From NCBI RefSeq assembly GCF_016097555.1, contig NC_054706.1, positions 52,967,793 to 53,031,792 on the forward strand: 64,000 nt of DNA, read 5' to 3'. Origin of the DNA: Gigantopelta aegis. Its lineage: Eukaryota > Mollusca > Gastropoda > Neomphalida > Peltospiridae. A program made the position numbers and the translations under genes. This document shows positions 11,343 through 22,335 of the stretch, in pieces (the stretch's first letter is position 1; the number at the start of each line of letters is the position of its first letter). The notes beneath the pieces were generated by a model, which had not been told where the DNA came from, did not search any database, and saw nothing but the letters and a program-made list of their open reading frames with translations.

Positions 11343-11648
11343 GGAGCGAGACGTAGCCCAGTGGTAAAGCGCTCGCTAGATGCGCTGTCGGTTTGGGATC
11401 AATCCCCGTCGATGGGCCCATTGGGCTAGTTCTCGTTCTAGCCAGTACTCCACAACTGGAATATCAAAGGCCGTGGTTATATTATCCTGTCAGTGGGATG
11501 GTGCATATAAAAGATCCCATGCTATTTACTGAAAATGTAGCGGGTTTCCTTTCTAAGACAGTATTTCAAAATTATCAAATGTTTCACATCCAATAGCCGA
11601 TGATTAATAAATCAGTGTGTTCTAGTGGTGTCGTTAAACAAAACAAAC
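11343..11648 (+). mobile_element. SINE-A, tail type 2
   Basis: Complete head to tail. Its copy-2 partner (33966-34540) carries a SINE-B inserted in the tail; this copy is the empty site at about 11545-11565. Confidence 0.8.
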
Positions 11649-11700
11649 GTTCATGCTGGTTAAACAAAACTGTCAAGGAACATGCATAGCTTTCAGTTAC

Positions 11701-11899
11701 CCTCATGGTGTTCCTCCACGATGTACACAGGAATCCGTGGCCCGCGTTCCTGGTTGAGGTGCCTGCTCTCCAGACTGGTGAACGATGACGAACTGTAGCA
11801 GCTGCCGATGTCGCGCATCCGCCACGCGAACAGCCAGCACGTTGCCAGGAAGACGACCACGGCGACGGTAATCTCAACGTACCTCACTTTGCGGAACAT
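11701..11899 (-). CDS. UPF-A exon 1: signal anchor and EEHH motif
   Basis: Starts at the Met of MFRKVRYVEI. A TTTAG acceptor lies about 39 nt upstream, so a short 5' UTR precedes it. The exon encodes a basic N-terminus, a hydrophobic stretch at residues 9-26 (VAVVVFLATCWLFAW), a Ser-rich stem, and PVYIVEEHHE at the end. A GTAACT donor lies at 11695-11700 and splice phase is 1. The short basic start before a single hydrophobic stretch suggests a type II membrane protein. The family motif matches VVEDHQE of C5orf22. The partner UPF-B exon 34583-34781 is nearly identical. Upstream of the Met the two copies differ by a small indel, which supports this Met as the shared start. Confidence 0.8.
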
Positions 11900-12100
11900 C
11901 GTGCTGTTGTCCGAGACAACGGTGGAAAGTCGGAAATCTAAAACATTTATAGAGAGAGTGATTCATTTCAGTAAAACTGTTGTTATTGTTGTTAATGCTG
12001 GTGTTGGAGTTTTTTTGGTGGGGTTTCTGTTGTTGTTGTTGTGGGGGGGGGGGGGGGTGGTTGTGGTCACGAATTCAATTAAAAAGGGGACATCCTGAAT

Positions 12101-13463
12101 TTAAAGGGACATTCCTGAGTTTGCTGCATTGTAAGATGTTTCCGACTAATACAACATTTCTACGATTAAACTTACATATTAAATTAATTTTTTCTTGTTT
12201 AGAATATCAGTGTCTGTATATTCAATATGTTTCTGGTCGTCTTAATATTTGTAAGAAGCCCAAACTGGATTTTGTCTTCAAATAATTTCGTATGTACGAA
12301 AAAGAAATATTTTAGGAAATAAAATGAACTTTAACCTAGTACAAATATTAGAAAGATCAGAAACACGTTTAATAAACAGCCACTGATAATGTGCCTACTT
12401 TTATAGTTCGCTTTCTCAAAGTATGGTATTTAACCCAATTGTTTAGTATAAAATGGGGTGCATATATTTCCTGTAAGTTTAATGTAACAAATGGCGTCCG
12501 TCAAGGTGGGGTAATGTCACCATTATTATTTAATATATATATTGATGACCTTAACCTACAGTTGTCAAAATGTGCAGTTGGGTGTAATGTTGGTGGGGTG
12601 TTTCTAAATAACTTCAGTTTTGCTGATGATACGTCACTTCTTTGCCCATCTATTTCTGCATTAAGAAAAATGTTAACGATTTGCGAGAAATTTGCAGAAG
12701 ATTATGATATTATATATAATACAATGAAAACTGTTTGTATGTGTATTGAGCCAGAAACTCTGAAGTTGATCAATGTGCCTTCGATATATTTGTGTGGTGA
12801 TGTACTGAAATTTGTTGACAACTATAAATATCTAGGTCATATTATATGCAAAAGCATGAAAGACGATAAAGACATTAAACGACAGGATAGAGCCCTTTGT
12901 ATACGCGCAAACATGTTGTTGTGGCGATTTGCAAAATGTTCACAATCTGTTAAAACACAATTATTTGTGAGTTATTGTAGTAATTTGTACGCGGGTGCAT
13001 TATATGGGTGAAATGTACATAGGATACCATGAAGGATCTTAACATATGTTATAATAATGCATACCGATGGATGATCGGACAACGACGACCATACAGTGCC
13101 AGCAAGATGTTTGTCAGTCATCGAGTAAAAAGCTTTGGCGCTTTACTTCGCTCAACAGCATATTCGCTGAAGAGCAGAATCGAAACAACTTCAAACGACC
13201 TACTTGCCCACCTGCGCTGTACAACTGTGTACGTCAAATCTGTATGTGTAAATCGCTGGCACAAGCTGCTGTATATTATGTAATCAGTTTTGTATGTGAT
13301 GTTTATATATGTTCTATGGATCTCTGATCTGAAATAAAAATCTATTATTATTATTATTATTTTATGCAGAAAATATATTTGATATGTAATTACAATCGTT
13401 AAAAAGTCTCTGTTAGTCGATAACATCTTAAAAATTGTAGCAAACTCAGGAATGTCCCTTTAA
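12101..13463. mobile_element. TTAA-type MITE split by a LINE
   Basis: TTAAAGGGACATTCCTGAG at the left is inverted at the right end. TTAA at both ends suggests a piggyBac-like or Kolobok-like element. The uninterrupted copy is at 34998-35351. Confidence 0.75.
12392..13362 (+). mobile_element. 5'-truncated LINE with reverse transcriptase fragment
   Basis: 12391-13011 encodes part of a non-LTR reverse transcriptase: GVRQGGVMSPLLFNIYIDDL is followed by a catalytic FADD motif and a KYLGHI segment. 13029-13283 carries the ORF2 end in another frame after a stop at about 13009. The 3' end is AATAAA followed by a TTA repeat at about 13343-13362. The same site in copy 2 (about 35249) is unoccupied. 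This is a different family from the minus-strand LINE at 16640-19780. Confidence 0.85.
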
Positions 13464-13775
13464 GAAAGTAATACTTACTTTTATCAAAACACAACATCAA
13501 ATTCAGTTGATTAACAAAACAATAACAACAATACACTTAATCCGTTTGGGGATTTGGACTTGTGAAAGTTGAAGAAAAAAACTGTTGTGTCAATTCTTAC
13601 ATCTATTTATATATTTACATGTATATCTAACAGAATAACAATGTTTTTACGGTACCTCGTTTTCGCGTTTGGACTCGTAAAAAAATTAATTAAAAAAATA
13701 AGAACTTGTATCAGATTATTTTATATACTTATGTGTTTCTAGGTCTATGTAACAAAATAACATTAATACACTTAC

Positions 13776-13860
13776 CTCGGTTTTGGTTTTGGTTATAAAA
13801 GTTTCAAGCGTGTGAGCTGTCATCATACAAAATCAGCTATTGTAGCAGGCAAGCACCTGG
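13776..13860 (-). other. Probable non-coding first exon of UPF-A
   Basis: A GTAAGTGTATTAATG donor at 13775 and below follows sequence that is conserved at UPF-B (36469) and, more weakly, at UPF-C (55878), including TGATGACCG or a close variant. The exon lies 1.8 kb upstream of exon 1, which has its own acceptor. The 5' limit and transcription start cannot be seen. No in-frame Met joins to exon 1, so it is taken as 5' UTR. Confidence 0.45.
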
Positions 13861-13929
13861 CACGTTTTTGTACTGCCATTGGTGCCAGGTGCGAAGCCGC
13901 TTTGGATGATAACATAGTTGTGTGTATCC

Positions 13930-14185
13930 AGTGTCGTGGGTTAAGCCATCGGACTGGTAGGTATGAGGTTCGCAGCCCGGTACCGGCTCCCACTCAAAGC
14001 GGGGTTTAACGGCTCAATGGGTTGGTGTAACGCCACTACACCGCTCTTCTCTCTTACTAAGCACTAACCAACTGGTAACTAACCCAGTGTCCTGGACAGA
14101 CAGCCCAGATAGCTGAGGTGTATGTGTGCCCAGGACAGCGTGCTTGAACCTTAATTGGATATAAGCACGAAAATAATTTGAAATT
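13930..14185 (+). mobile_element. SINE-C
   Basis: Head (GGTTAAGCCATCGGACTGG, box B near GGTTCGCAGCCC), body and the AATTGGATATAAGCAC end. It is the empty site for the Mutator-like element in copy 2: one GGTACCGGC at about 13980. Confidence 0.75.
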
Positions 14186-14300
14186 ATAATGAAAGGTGAC
14201 CATTTGCGGACGTTAATTCCGCCTTCGGGATAGATTCATACTTTACCGCCAATTAAGGTTGTAGTCGACTCAGTCCGACCAGATTCTGTTCATTTTCTCC

Positions 14301-14462
14301 CCCGGCGAATCTATTTCGAAATAAAACCTCCCCCTCCCCTTAAAATAGAATCGCCCCGACATACGAAATAAACCCTCCCCTAACCCTAACCCTGACCCTA
14401 ACCTTAACCCTAACCCTAACCCCTCTCTGGGGGCGATTTTATTTCTAAATAGAATCGCCGGT
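14301..14462. repeat. Inverted-repeat element with telomere-like core
   Basis: Arms of about 33 bases at 14301-14335 and 14428-14462 (right arm TTTCTAAATAGAATCGCC) are imperfect reverse complements. A second, shorter inverted piece lies at 14341-14370. Copy 2 lacks the element. Confidence 0.6.
14374..14424. repeat. Interstitial telomere-like (CCCTAA)n
   Basis: About eight CCCTAA-like units with a few variants (CCCTGA, CCTTAA) lie in the loop of the inverted repeat. TTAGGG is the common metazoan telomere unit. Confidence 0.8.
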
Positions 14463-14853
14463 CGGCGATTTTCTACGGGGATGGGGGACGGATATACGAG
14501 TATTTCGCAACACCGGCTTATCCATTTGTCTTGTACTCAAAGTCGAAATGGCTGTATATATAGCGTTTCTGACGCATGGCAATTCATATTTGATGCGTGA
14601 CAATCCCCGGCGAGAATAAGCCTGTGAGACAGGGGGCGGGGTGGGTGAGAGGGCAACCCCTGTGCTGGAGCATATCCTCAAATTCGGGCAAAATGAGCTG
14701 GCCTGAGACCTTTTTACCATTTATTTCCACCCACAAGTTGAAATCCATGCACAAATCGCGTCGTGATTCGTTTGCAATACTATATGTAGCTGTTTGGCAG
14801 TAATATGCTGATGTGAGATGTTTTGGACTAATACAATTATTGTAATATATAAA

Positions 14854-14990
14854 ATATCAGGTTACTACGTTTTGATATCGTGGTTATTTGACGAGGTTTA
14901 GATAACGGTGTAACAGGCGAGCTACACCGGTGTTACACCGTTATCGAACCGAGCCAAATAACACGATATCAAACGTAGTAACCTGATATA
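14854..14990. repeat. Long hairpin (fold-back MITE)
   Basis: Arms of about 60 bases are near-perfect reverse complements; the left arm starts TATCAGGTTACTACG. One arm recurs alone at 19940-20005. Confidence 0.75.
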
Positions 14991-16440
14991 TTTTTTATCA
15001 TCCTGATATTTTTTTTATCATGCAACCCCTTTTAAGTTATATTTTTGCAATATGTTTCAATCAAAAGCGGTATAGAAACTATTAGTTTTATTGTGTAGAA
15101 ACTACTACCGGAAGTCCGAAAATAGCAAGTGCCCGAAAGCATCTTGGGAATGGCATAGCCAGCCTAAAAGGTATTTTAAATAAAATAATTTGGTTATATT
15201 TCAAAGTCTGCAGTGTCACATTACCATTTTATTTACCTTTTTCTGTGAAAATAAACTCACTGGCTGCTAGCTACATGCTTTTTTTTTTTTTCAAAATGTT
15301 TAATTCAAAATGTTTAATTCAAAATGCTGGTTGGTTGTAAATTTTTACATGCTTATATGCCACTAGAGCTTCAAGCATGTCTGCCCCGGGGCCGAGTCCT
15401 GGATAGCCAGGGGTCTGCTCCGGGCCAGAAATTTAACGGACAATTTAGATATTTACTCAAAATATAAAATAATTATGGGAACAACTTTACAAAAATATAT
15501 AAATTTTATTTGGTGTATTCCCAAAACTTTAATTTAATTACATATAATATAAAATTAAATACCTATAAATTGAACACCAATTTTTGAACGGGCAACCAAA
15601 ACATCTCATAGTCTACTTATCATTAATTATTTAAGCCCTTGTCTGGAGAGGATTGGTGACTGGGTAGCCAATTTTTTAATATTATATTTCTAAATAGGAG
15701 TACCGAAGATATTGGTAACTAAAGCGTGGCTGGATGGGGGGGGGGGGGGGGGGGGGGAAGGATGACGGCACAGAACAGGGGGGGGAGGGGGCTAGCCCCC
15801 AGACAAACCTATCTCTCCCTACTACCTAAACCGCCTACGCCTAGGCGCCTAACTCTATCCTCCGGTGGGACACCCCCAACCCCCACCCAACAAGTACCCC
15901 CCACCCCGCCCAGCCGTCGTGCCCTCCAAAATCGGCATCCTCCATTTATTTAGCGGTGGTGTCCCTAGGAGAGGGACAAAAAAAATAAAAAACACCTCTG
16001 GCATTTAAAAATAAATGGTGCTCCTAGTAGAGGAACACCAAAAAAAATAAAAAAATAGAACAATCCGCACGTCCGGCAAGTCGTGGGTGTAAAACGTATC
16101 TTGGTGAGTGAAGATCCGAGGCGCCTCTCTGTAGACCAAAAAGAACATAAACGTTACGTCATTCAAAAGACACTGGCACCCTTTAATTTGGAAAACTGCT
16201 GGCTAGTTCCGAATGGAAACGAATAATGGAGAATTGAAAAATAAGAGGTAATTTGACGTTACAGGAAGTGTAAATGTTATGTTTATTTATGCAGTTCAAC
16301 AATTATTGCTGTAAATGGATGTTTGAAAAATGAGAAAACGACCTACCTGAAAATTTAGCAAACATCCGTCATGCGCACAATTCATTTCCTAGTGACATGA
16401 TAACACTTCGAATTATCAGGTAGGAAGCATAAGAAGCATG
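14991..16440. other. Intergenic stretch, no gene seen
   Basis: AT-rich sequence with a poly-T run near 15284, a long G run at 15737-15759 and a degraded G-rich element to about 15960. The reading frames here are short or follow the homopolymer, and none resembles a known family. Confidence 0.6.
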
Positions 16441-16454
16441 GTTGCATGATAAGT

Positions 16455-16630
16455 AGTATTAGAAAGTCAGTGTCTGTATATTCAATGTGTTTCTGATCGT
16501 CCTAATATTTGTAAGTGACCCAAACTGGATTTGGTATCCCAATAATTCCGTACGTATGAAAAAATATATAGTAGGATAGAAAATGAAGTATGACCTTGTG
16601 CAAACACCAGGGCGATCAGAAACAGTTACT
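16455..16630. repeat. Internal part of the TTAA MITE family
   Basis: Matches the interior of 12101-13463 and 34998-35351 (TGTATATTCAATGTGTTTCT, then AAACTGGATTT), with neither end preserved. A similar piece is at 39190-39310. Confidence 0.55.
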
Positions 16631-16824
16631 ATTTTTTTAATTCAATTAATTTATATTCCATATGCCTTACGGCAAATAAGAACAAAAAAATACACATTTA
16701 AATCAGAAACATAAACAAGATTTTGGAAAGGTGGTAAATATTTAAACAATAACGGTAACTACAATACAGTACTATAATTATAAGACATAATAGTAAATAC
16801 TTTTTGTACATGCATGTAGAGATA

Positions 16825-18419
16825 CTCAAAAGAATTTAAGGGTCAAAAATTTATAACCAAATAAGTTTCAGAGTGTATTAGATTGATGATGTAAACTACA
16901 CCAAAAACTTAATTTATTGTTCCATATTTACAAAAAACCCACAAATAAACGTCACTGTATACAAGAAAGTCACATGACATGCTGTCAAAGTTGAAGGTTG
17001 TCAAACATGGATTTTACACATTAGAACATTCGTTTAATAGTGTGTGAATCCACCCCTGGCGCGAATACACTCGACACATCGTTGCCTCATGCTGTTGGTC
17101 AGACGTCTGAAGAACTCTTGGGGAATGGCCTGCCACTCTGCCATAAGAAGTTGACCCAGATCATGAAGGTTGTCCGGAGGGGCATGGTTATCCCGAACTC
17201 TCCTGCCTAATTCGTCCCAGGCGTGCTCTGTTGGGGCCAAGTCAGGCGAATATGCTGGCCAATCCATCCTGGCGATACCTTGTTGTCTGAGAAAGTCCGT
17301 TACCACCCTGGCGCGGTGGGGTCTGGCATTGTCATCCTGCAGAACTGCTCCGCCGCCAATCTGCTGAAGGCCTGGGAGAACCAACGGCCCGATAATCTCA
17401 TTCAGATAGCGGATTCCATTCAGATTGCCATCCACCACATAGAGGGGGGTCCTGTGGTGGATAGAGATGCCGCCCCACACCATGACGCTGCCACCACCGA
17501 ACCGGTGACGTTGTCTAACGTTAACGTCAGCGAAGCGCTCCCCAGGACGTCTGTAGACACGAACCCGACCGTCGTTGAACTGGAGACTAAACCTGGACTC
17601 ATCAGTGAACATCACTCGACCCCACCGAACACGTTGCCACCGCAGATGAAGCGTGCACCAGTGACGTCTGGCCTTTCTGTGACGTGGTAGGAGTGGTGGT
17701 CGAACAGCCTGGCGACGGCAGCGTAGATTATTGGCTCTCAGACGATTGCGTATGGTTTGATCAGACACTCGAGTTCCAGTCGCAGTCCCCAGATTGTCAC
17801 GTAATCGGCGTGCAGTGGTTGTGCGTTGACGTAGAGCCATATTGGTGATGTAGCGTCCTCTCTATTTGTAGTGCTTCGGGGTCTTCCCGAACGTGGATGA
17901 TTTCGAACAGAATTCGTTGCTTGGTACCGTTGCCACAGTCGGCCAACGACACTCTGACTGACACCAAGTCTCAGAGCAACATTTCTTTGCGTATTGCCAT
18001 CCTGAAGCCAAGCAATAGCCCTTCCTCGATCTTCGATAGTCAGTTGACGTCGTACCATTGTCGAATTTGGAGTGTGCACCGTACACGAACGCAAGCTCCA
18101 ATTATACGGAAATTCAGCATTGGGAACATGGAATACACATGCAAAGCGTGCAAATGAAGCGCTTTGTGAAAAAGCAAGTTATGGGCACTTAGCAGACCTT
18201 TCACTTTCGCCCTAATTTACGTGCAAATGTAAGCATGTTTTCGCCATTAGAACTAGTCGACAGTGTCAATGACAGTGGATTTTAATTCATTTATGGGTTG
18301 CTTAGACCCACTTTCGTCAAAATGGAACAATACCATGCGTGACATTATGGTCTAGCTAATATAATTGACATTCAGAAAATAATGTCGAAAATATCGTCTG
18401 ACCCTTAAATTCTTTTGAG
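16825..18419 (-). mobile_element. Tc1/mariner element, 1.6 kb, perfect TIRs
   Basis: The ends at 16825-16845 and 18399-18419 are perfect 21-bp inverted repeats (CTCAAAAGAATTTAAGGGTC plus one base), flanked by TA on both sides (16823-16824, 18420-18421). The host LINE family shows the empty site at about 1050-1065. A normal length for Tc1 and one transposase gene inside indicate a recent arrival. Confidence 0.95.
17034..18058 (-). pseudogene. Tc1-like DD34E transposase, one frameshift
   Basis: The reading frame begins MVRRQLTIEDRGRAI at 18058 with a paired-type helix-turn-helix (NVALRLGVSQSVVGRLWQRY) and a GRPRSTT linker. After about 17850 it continues in another frame as ALRQRTTTARRLRDN to the stop at 17034. 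The change is consistent with loss of one base near 17850-17857. The second part keeps the DDE triad: FTDESRF, QDDNARPH and SPDLAPTEH, with 34 residues between the last two acidic residues. Total length is about 340 aa, normal for Tc1. Apart from this single break the protein looks intact; the break could also be a sequencing or assembly error. Confidence 0.9.
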
Positions 18420-19564
18420 TAGTATATATGTATAGGACGATTGATTCTAGTGGGGGACACAGTAGAGTATAGTTAGAGTAAAGTTCTACGCTTAGCTGTA
18501 GTAGCATAAAGAAATTTACAGATATTGTTAATAACTTTGACGCTAGGGTTGCGCAATAACTGGATAAGTTTGAAAACTGAAGGGTTAATGTAATAATATT
18601 TCTTGATGTATTTCACACGCAATTCAATAAACAATGGACAAACGAGTATGAAGTGGAATTCATCCTCTAGCTCTCTTATATTACATAATGAACATATGCG
18701 ATCATTTCTATCCAGGCCAGAATATCTTCCGGTTTCAACATTTAAAGAGTGAGAGTGTGTTCGATATTTGGTTAGAATATATCTATATTTGGCTAAACTA
18801 GGTTTCTGTAAATATGGCTGAAGCTGAAAGATATCCGTGATATGTTTGTATAGTATACATTTTGATGAATTATTAAGTACAGCAGCAGTGTTTTGTATAA
18901 AGTTGTCTTGAAGACGTTGTTTAAATTGATGTAGGAAAGCATTTTCATTTGTGACATACTGAGCTTCCCATACATAAGGAAAACGATTTTCACATAGTAA
19001 TTTGTTCACATGGTACAATCAATTCATTTTACAATTGGGTTTACTCCGTAGTAGATCAATAAGTTCCTTGTAACAAGCTTGGAGTATACAATTATTGGTT
19101 ATAAATAACAACACCCAATATTTAATAATACTAATATTCCTTATAATCATAAACCATAGCAGAAGAGGTAGATTTTCGCACACAAAGTAGTCTCTTTAGG
19201 AACTGTAAATAAACTTGCTCTATATCTGGTGAAATACAGAAGCCCAAAACCTCACTAGAATAGCTCATAATAGGCTGCACATAAGTATCACGTAGTGGAA
19301 GTTTAGTTTCAATGTTAAGCATAAAGTCATTCATTTTCCTAGTTAACACGAAGACTGCTTTCCTGGACTGATTGGCAGGTGACTTTTGTGAGTCCGTAAA
19401 TTTACCATTGTAGGAGAACTGAAGTCAAAGATAACAAAATTTGTCGACAGTTTCTATAGGTGAAACTTTATAATACCACTGTTCGTTTGGGTTTATCTGC
19501 TTTCTTTTTCTAAACACCACAATTTTTGTTTTATCAACATTCACAGTGAGATTCCATTTTTTTT

Positions 19565-19595
<31 letters not shown>

Positions 19596-19939
19596 ATATA
19601 AAACATTTAACATGTGTTGTAGGTCGTCTGGATTTTCTGAAAATATAAGTGTATCGTCAGCATATAATAGAAGAAAAATATTCATCATTTAAATTTGATA
19701 ACTTTGACAGTTTTCAGCTATCATCACCATTCCCATGTCATTGACGAACAGAGAAAACAACATTTGCTTCAAACAATTGCGTAACGTCATTTGTTATTGT
19801 AAAGAAGCACATGAAAATGTTGCCAGCCCTGCACCACGATGAAGAAGAGGACATGCAGGGGCCACGATACATTTGGAGACACATAACTTGTTTGGTTGGC
19901 CATGCCATTCCCAAGATGCTTTCGTGGGTATTTGTGTCG

Positions 19940-20005
19940 GTTTGATAACCGTTATCTAAACCTCGCCAAATAACCACGATATCAAAACGTAGTAACCTGA
20001 TATTC
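19940..20005. repeat. Single arm of the 14854 hairpin family
   Basis: Matches the right arm of 14854-14990 (CACGATATCAAAACGTAGTA) without its partner. Confidence 0.6.
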
Positions 20006-20047
20006 TATATTTATTCATGACAGCATTACTGCGAACCGGCTATAAAG

Positions 20048-20376
20048 GAAAGGAAAGTAAATGTTTTATTTAACGACGCACTCAACACATTTTATTTACG
20101 GTTATATGGCGTTGGACATATGCCTATGGACCACACAGATATTGAGAGAGGAAAACCCGCTGTTGCCACTTCATGGGCTACTCTTTTTAATTAGCAGCAA
20201 AGGATCTTTTATATGCACCACCCCACAGACAGAATAACATATACCACGGCCTTTGATATATCAGTCGTGGTGCACTGGCTGGAGTGAAAATAGCCCAATA
20301 GGCCCACTGACGGGGATCGATCCCATACCGACAACGCATCAAGCAAACGCATTACCACTGGGCTACGTCCCGCCCG
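20048..20376 (-). mobile_element. SINE-A, tail type 1, reverse
   Basis: Full length from the GGAAAGG run to the head at CTACGTCCCGCCC. It lies downstream of UPF-B. Confidence 0.8.
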
Positions 20377-20640
20377 GCTTTAAAGGATTAGAAACCAATC
20401 ACTACGCATATTTACATGGATTATTACAAAGCCATGTTAATCAATGGCAAACATTGTTTACACCGCCCAGACTCGTTTTCATATAGTTATGCAGTTGACA
20501 CTAAGGACTCTGCGAAGAGGTCTATTACCAAGACACAAAATTAATTATGACTAGCTAATAGTGTCAAAATCATATTACTAACAAAATAAAAAACAACATA
20601 TGATAAATCTGAACATACATTTGTAGTTTTGAAGCAAACT

Positions 20641-20676
20641 GCACACACGCACGCACGCACGTACGCACGCAGACAC
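20641..20676. repeat. (CACG)n microsatellite
   Basis: About eight CACG or CGCA units just downstream of the UPF-B stop. Confidence 0.8.
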
Positions 20677-20819
20677 ATTAGTTACAGGACCTTATTTACT
20701 ATATTATTATTATTTTGATTTATTTGTCAAAAACCTTTAAATAGAATGACATTTTTTTTTTAGACAAATTTATTTATAATTATTGGTTCTGATTGTCTAT
20801 ATTTTGTTTTAACAAGACT

Positions 20820-21962
20820 TCAGTGCCTGCCATGCCATCCAACAGGTCCTCCTAACAGGTCCTCGTCATAGTAAAACGAATCCTCTCGTATCCTGGGGAA
20901 AGCGTCTCTAAGTACACGCTTAATGTCTGACTCAATTTTGCTAAATAATTTCCTTGGCGTGTAGCCATCTCTAGTTGATCTACATATAGTCACTGCACCG
21001 GGAACAAACTGTTTCTGTGTCAGGATGTCCCTCAGTTTCTCTGTCCTCTGTTTTATTTCCAAGAAGGACGGGATGTGAAACATGACCACGGTTTCGTTTG
21101 GAGTATTGTATCCGTAACACACTCGCATACTACGTTCGCTGTCAAAGTCCGTGGTTTTCGGACTTTCGTATAGGCAGATTCCTACTTCTGCGAAAGCTTT
21201 CAGCTGATCTGTGTTCAGTTTACAGAGTTCTGTAATGAGTTCCTTCAGAGCATCCTCGCTTTCGTTGTCACACAGGTGCTGCACCAAGTTTCTCTCTCGA
21301 ATGTTGTCTAAGAACTTTGGTTGCAGGGTGCTCACGGCAGAGACCAGGTTCTCAGGACTGTTGCACACACTATCATCAGCCTTTTCATTGATGGAACAGA
21401 CAATTCTAAAATCGATAATGGTCTGTACTAAGTAGTTAAAAAACGAGTCCGTCTGCCTCTCTTGTCGTACGTCCGAAGCGCACACCAATCGTTTGACCCA
21501 GTGGGCTACTGTATCTATGGTTTCTTTGTTGACCCCGGCATCGACCAGAGGAGTGATTGCTGCCTCGACTCCATAGAAGTCCTCATCCACATCCAACAGG
21601 ACGCTGTCCTTGGCCGTTATCCAGGTTCCAGACGAAATCAGAGATATTGCCTTTGTCTCGCTGACCATCTCGACCAGACCCGTGTACTTCATGTGGCATT
21701 CTGATTCTCTGATTGGTATTTCTTCGCTGTCGTCCGAGGCGTTGTTCATGAAGCAGTAGTTGTCCAGTTTGTACTCGCTGGACGTGGCACACGCACACAG
21801 CTGCAGCACGGGTTCGCCCGTCGCGTTATCCTTGTGGTACAGGGAGCCGTAGCGCACACGAAACGCGGCGTACTCTTTGTCACTCTGTCCCTCGTTGCTG
21901 TGTGTGTTCCACGCGGGCCACACCCAGATGTATCGGTCTATCAAACCGGCCAGAGCAGCAGC
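20820..21962 (-). CDS. UPF-B exon 4: UPF0489 catalytic-like domain
   Basis: A 380-codon last exon, acceptor CCACAG at 21963-21968, stop TGA at 20820-20822, AATAAA on the minus strand at 20769-20774. Together with 34583-34781, 30225-30286 and 26277-26402 it encodes a 509-aa protein. The exon opens with ALIDRYIWVWPAWN-like sequence (compare HVIWFHPTWAQ of C5orf22), contains LLDVDEDFYGVEA (Asp 253, 255 and 257 of the protein) and near the C-terminus VTICRSTRDGYTP (453-465), compared with VTIARSSLDDYCP in C5orf22. About 13 cysteines and sequons such as DNAT, NNAS and PNET fit a secretory-pathway domain. It ends GWHGRH. The family is widespread in animals with no well-established reaction; an arginase/deacetylase-like metal fold is inferred. 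No break is seen, so it is predicted to be functional. Confidence 0.88.
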   Translation of the reverse strand, partial: AAALAGLIDRYIWVWPAWNTHSNEGQSDKEYAAFRVRYGSLYHKDNATGEPVLQLCACATSSEYKLDNYCFMNNASDDSEEIPIRESECHMKYTGLVEMVSETKAISLISSGTWITAKDSVLLDVDEDFYGVEAAITPLVDAGVNKETIDTVAHWVKRLVCASDVRQERQTDSFFNYLVQTIIDFRIVCSINEKADDSVCNSPENLVSAVSTLQPKFLDNIRERNLVQHLCDNESEDALKELITELCKLNTDQLKAFAEVGICLYESPKTTDFDSERSMRVCYGYNTPNETVVMFHIPSFLEIKQRTEKLRDILTQKQFVPGAVTICRSTRDGYTPRKLFSKIESDIKRVLRDAFPRIREDSFYYDEDLLGGPVGWHGRH

Positions 21963-22097
21963 CTGTGGAAGAAAATACACCAAGAACAAAAGTTATAATA
22001 CTCTCTTTATTTCTATTATTTCTAGCTTCTCTGTTAACCCCATAAAACTATGAACTATGTTTTACATGTATCTATGTCCATTATTACTGTGATTAAT

Positions 22098-22100
<3 letters not shown>

Positions 22101-22153
<53 letters not shown>

Positions 22154-22158
22154 TACAT

Positions 22159-22210
<52 letters not shown>
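22101..22210. repeat. (TA)n microsatellite
   Basis: About 110 bp of TA with a TACATA interruption, in intron 3 of UPF-B. Confidence 0.95.
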
Positions 22211-22215
<5 letters not shown>

Positions 22216-22229
22216 ATGTTTAACATGCT

Positions 22230-22320
22230 AAATGATTGTAAAGTAGCGATACCAGGGCCCCAACCCTGGCACTACTATATTTGTTTTTTGGGGTCAATAC
22301 ACTTTATTAAAGAAAAAAAA
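22230..22320 (+). mobile_element. LINE 3' UTR fragment
   Basis: The stretch with CCAGGGCCCCAACCCTGGCA and CACTTTATTAAAG is the reverse complement of the 3' region of the LINE at 9420-10198, followed by an A-rich tail. Confidence 0.55.
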
Positions 22321-22335
22321 AGCTATAATACTAAA

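Larger units (their letters stand above)
122..14812. repeat. Segmental duplication, copy 1 (contains UPF-A)
   Basis: Almost all unique sequence here reappears in the same order and orientation at 22795-38953. Matched pairs include 139-235 with 22799-22910, exon 3 at 3053 with 26277, exon 2 at 8438 with 30225, exon 1 at 11701 with 34583, and 14560-14812 with 38690-38953. The offset stays at 21.8-23.9 kb, as expected of a direct tandem duplication later altered by insertions. Exon 2 differs at about one base. The left end may lie outside the window; the right end is where similarity stops near 14812. Confidence 0.85.
16640..19780 (-). mobile_element. 5'-truncated LINE with RT remains, carrying a Tc1 insert
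   Basis: On the minus strand, from 19780 down: RT sequence with FVND, then LLLYADDTLIF (19688-19425), a connecting segment with PIMSYSSEVLGF (19349-19131), and the ORF2 end with the CSLCN...HFILVCP knuckle (19018-18473). The frames are separated by stops, and a trinucleotide repeat (GTT on the plus strand, about 19570-19590) has expanded inside the RT. The 3' UTR runs to 16640 and is split by the Tc1 element. It is an old copy that is unable to move itself. Confidence 0.85.

Noticed and set aside
13440-13510. A further non-coding exon with an ACTTAC (GTAAGT) donor, shared with 36150-36190
   Set aside because: The donor-like word is conserved between the two recent copies only, and UPF-C shows no equivalent.
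17223-17690. 155-codon plus-strand frame
   Set aside because: It is the shadow of the Tc1 transposase on the other strand.
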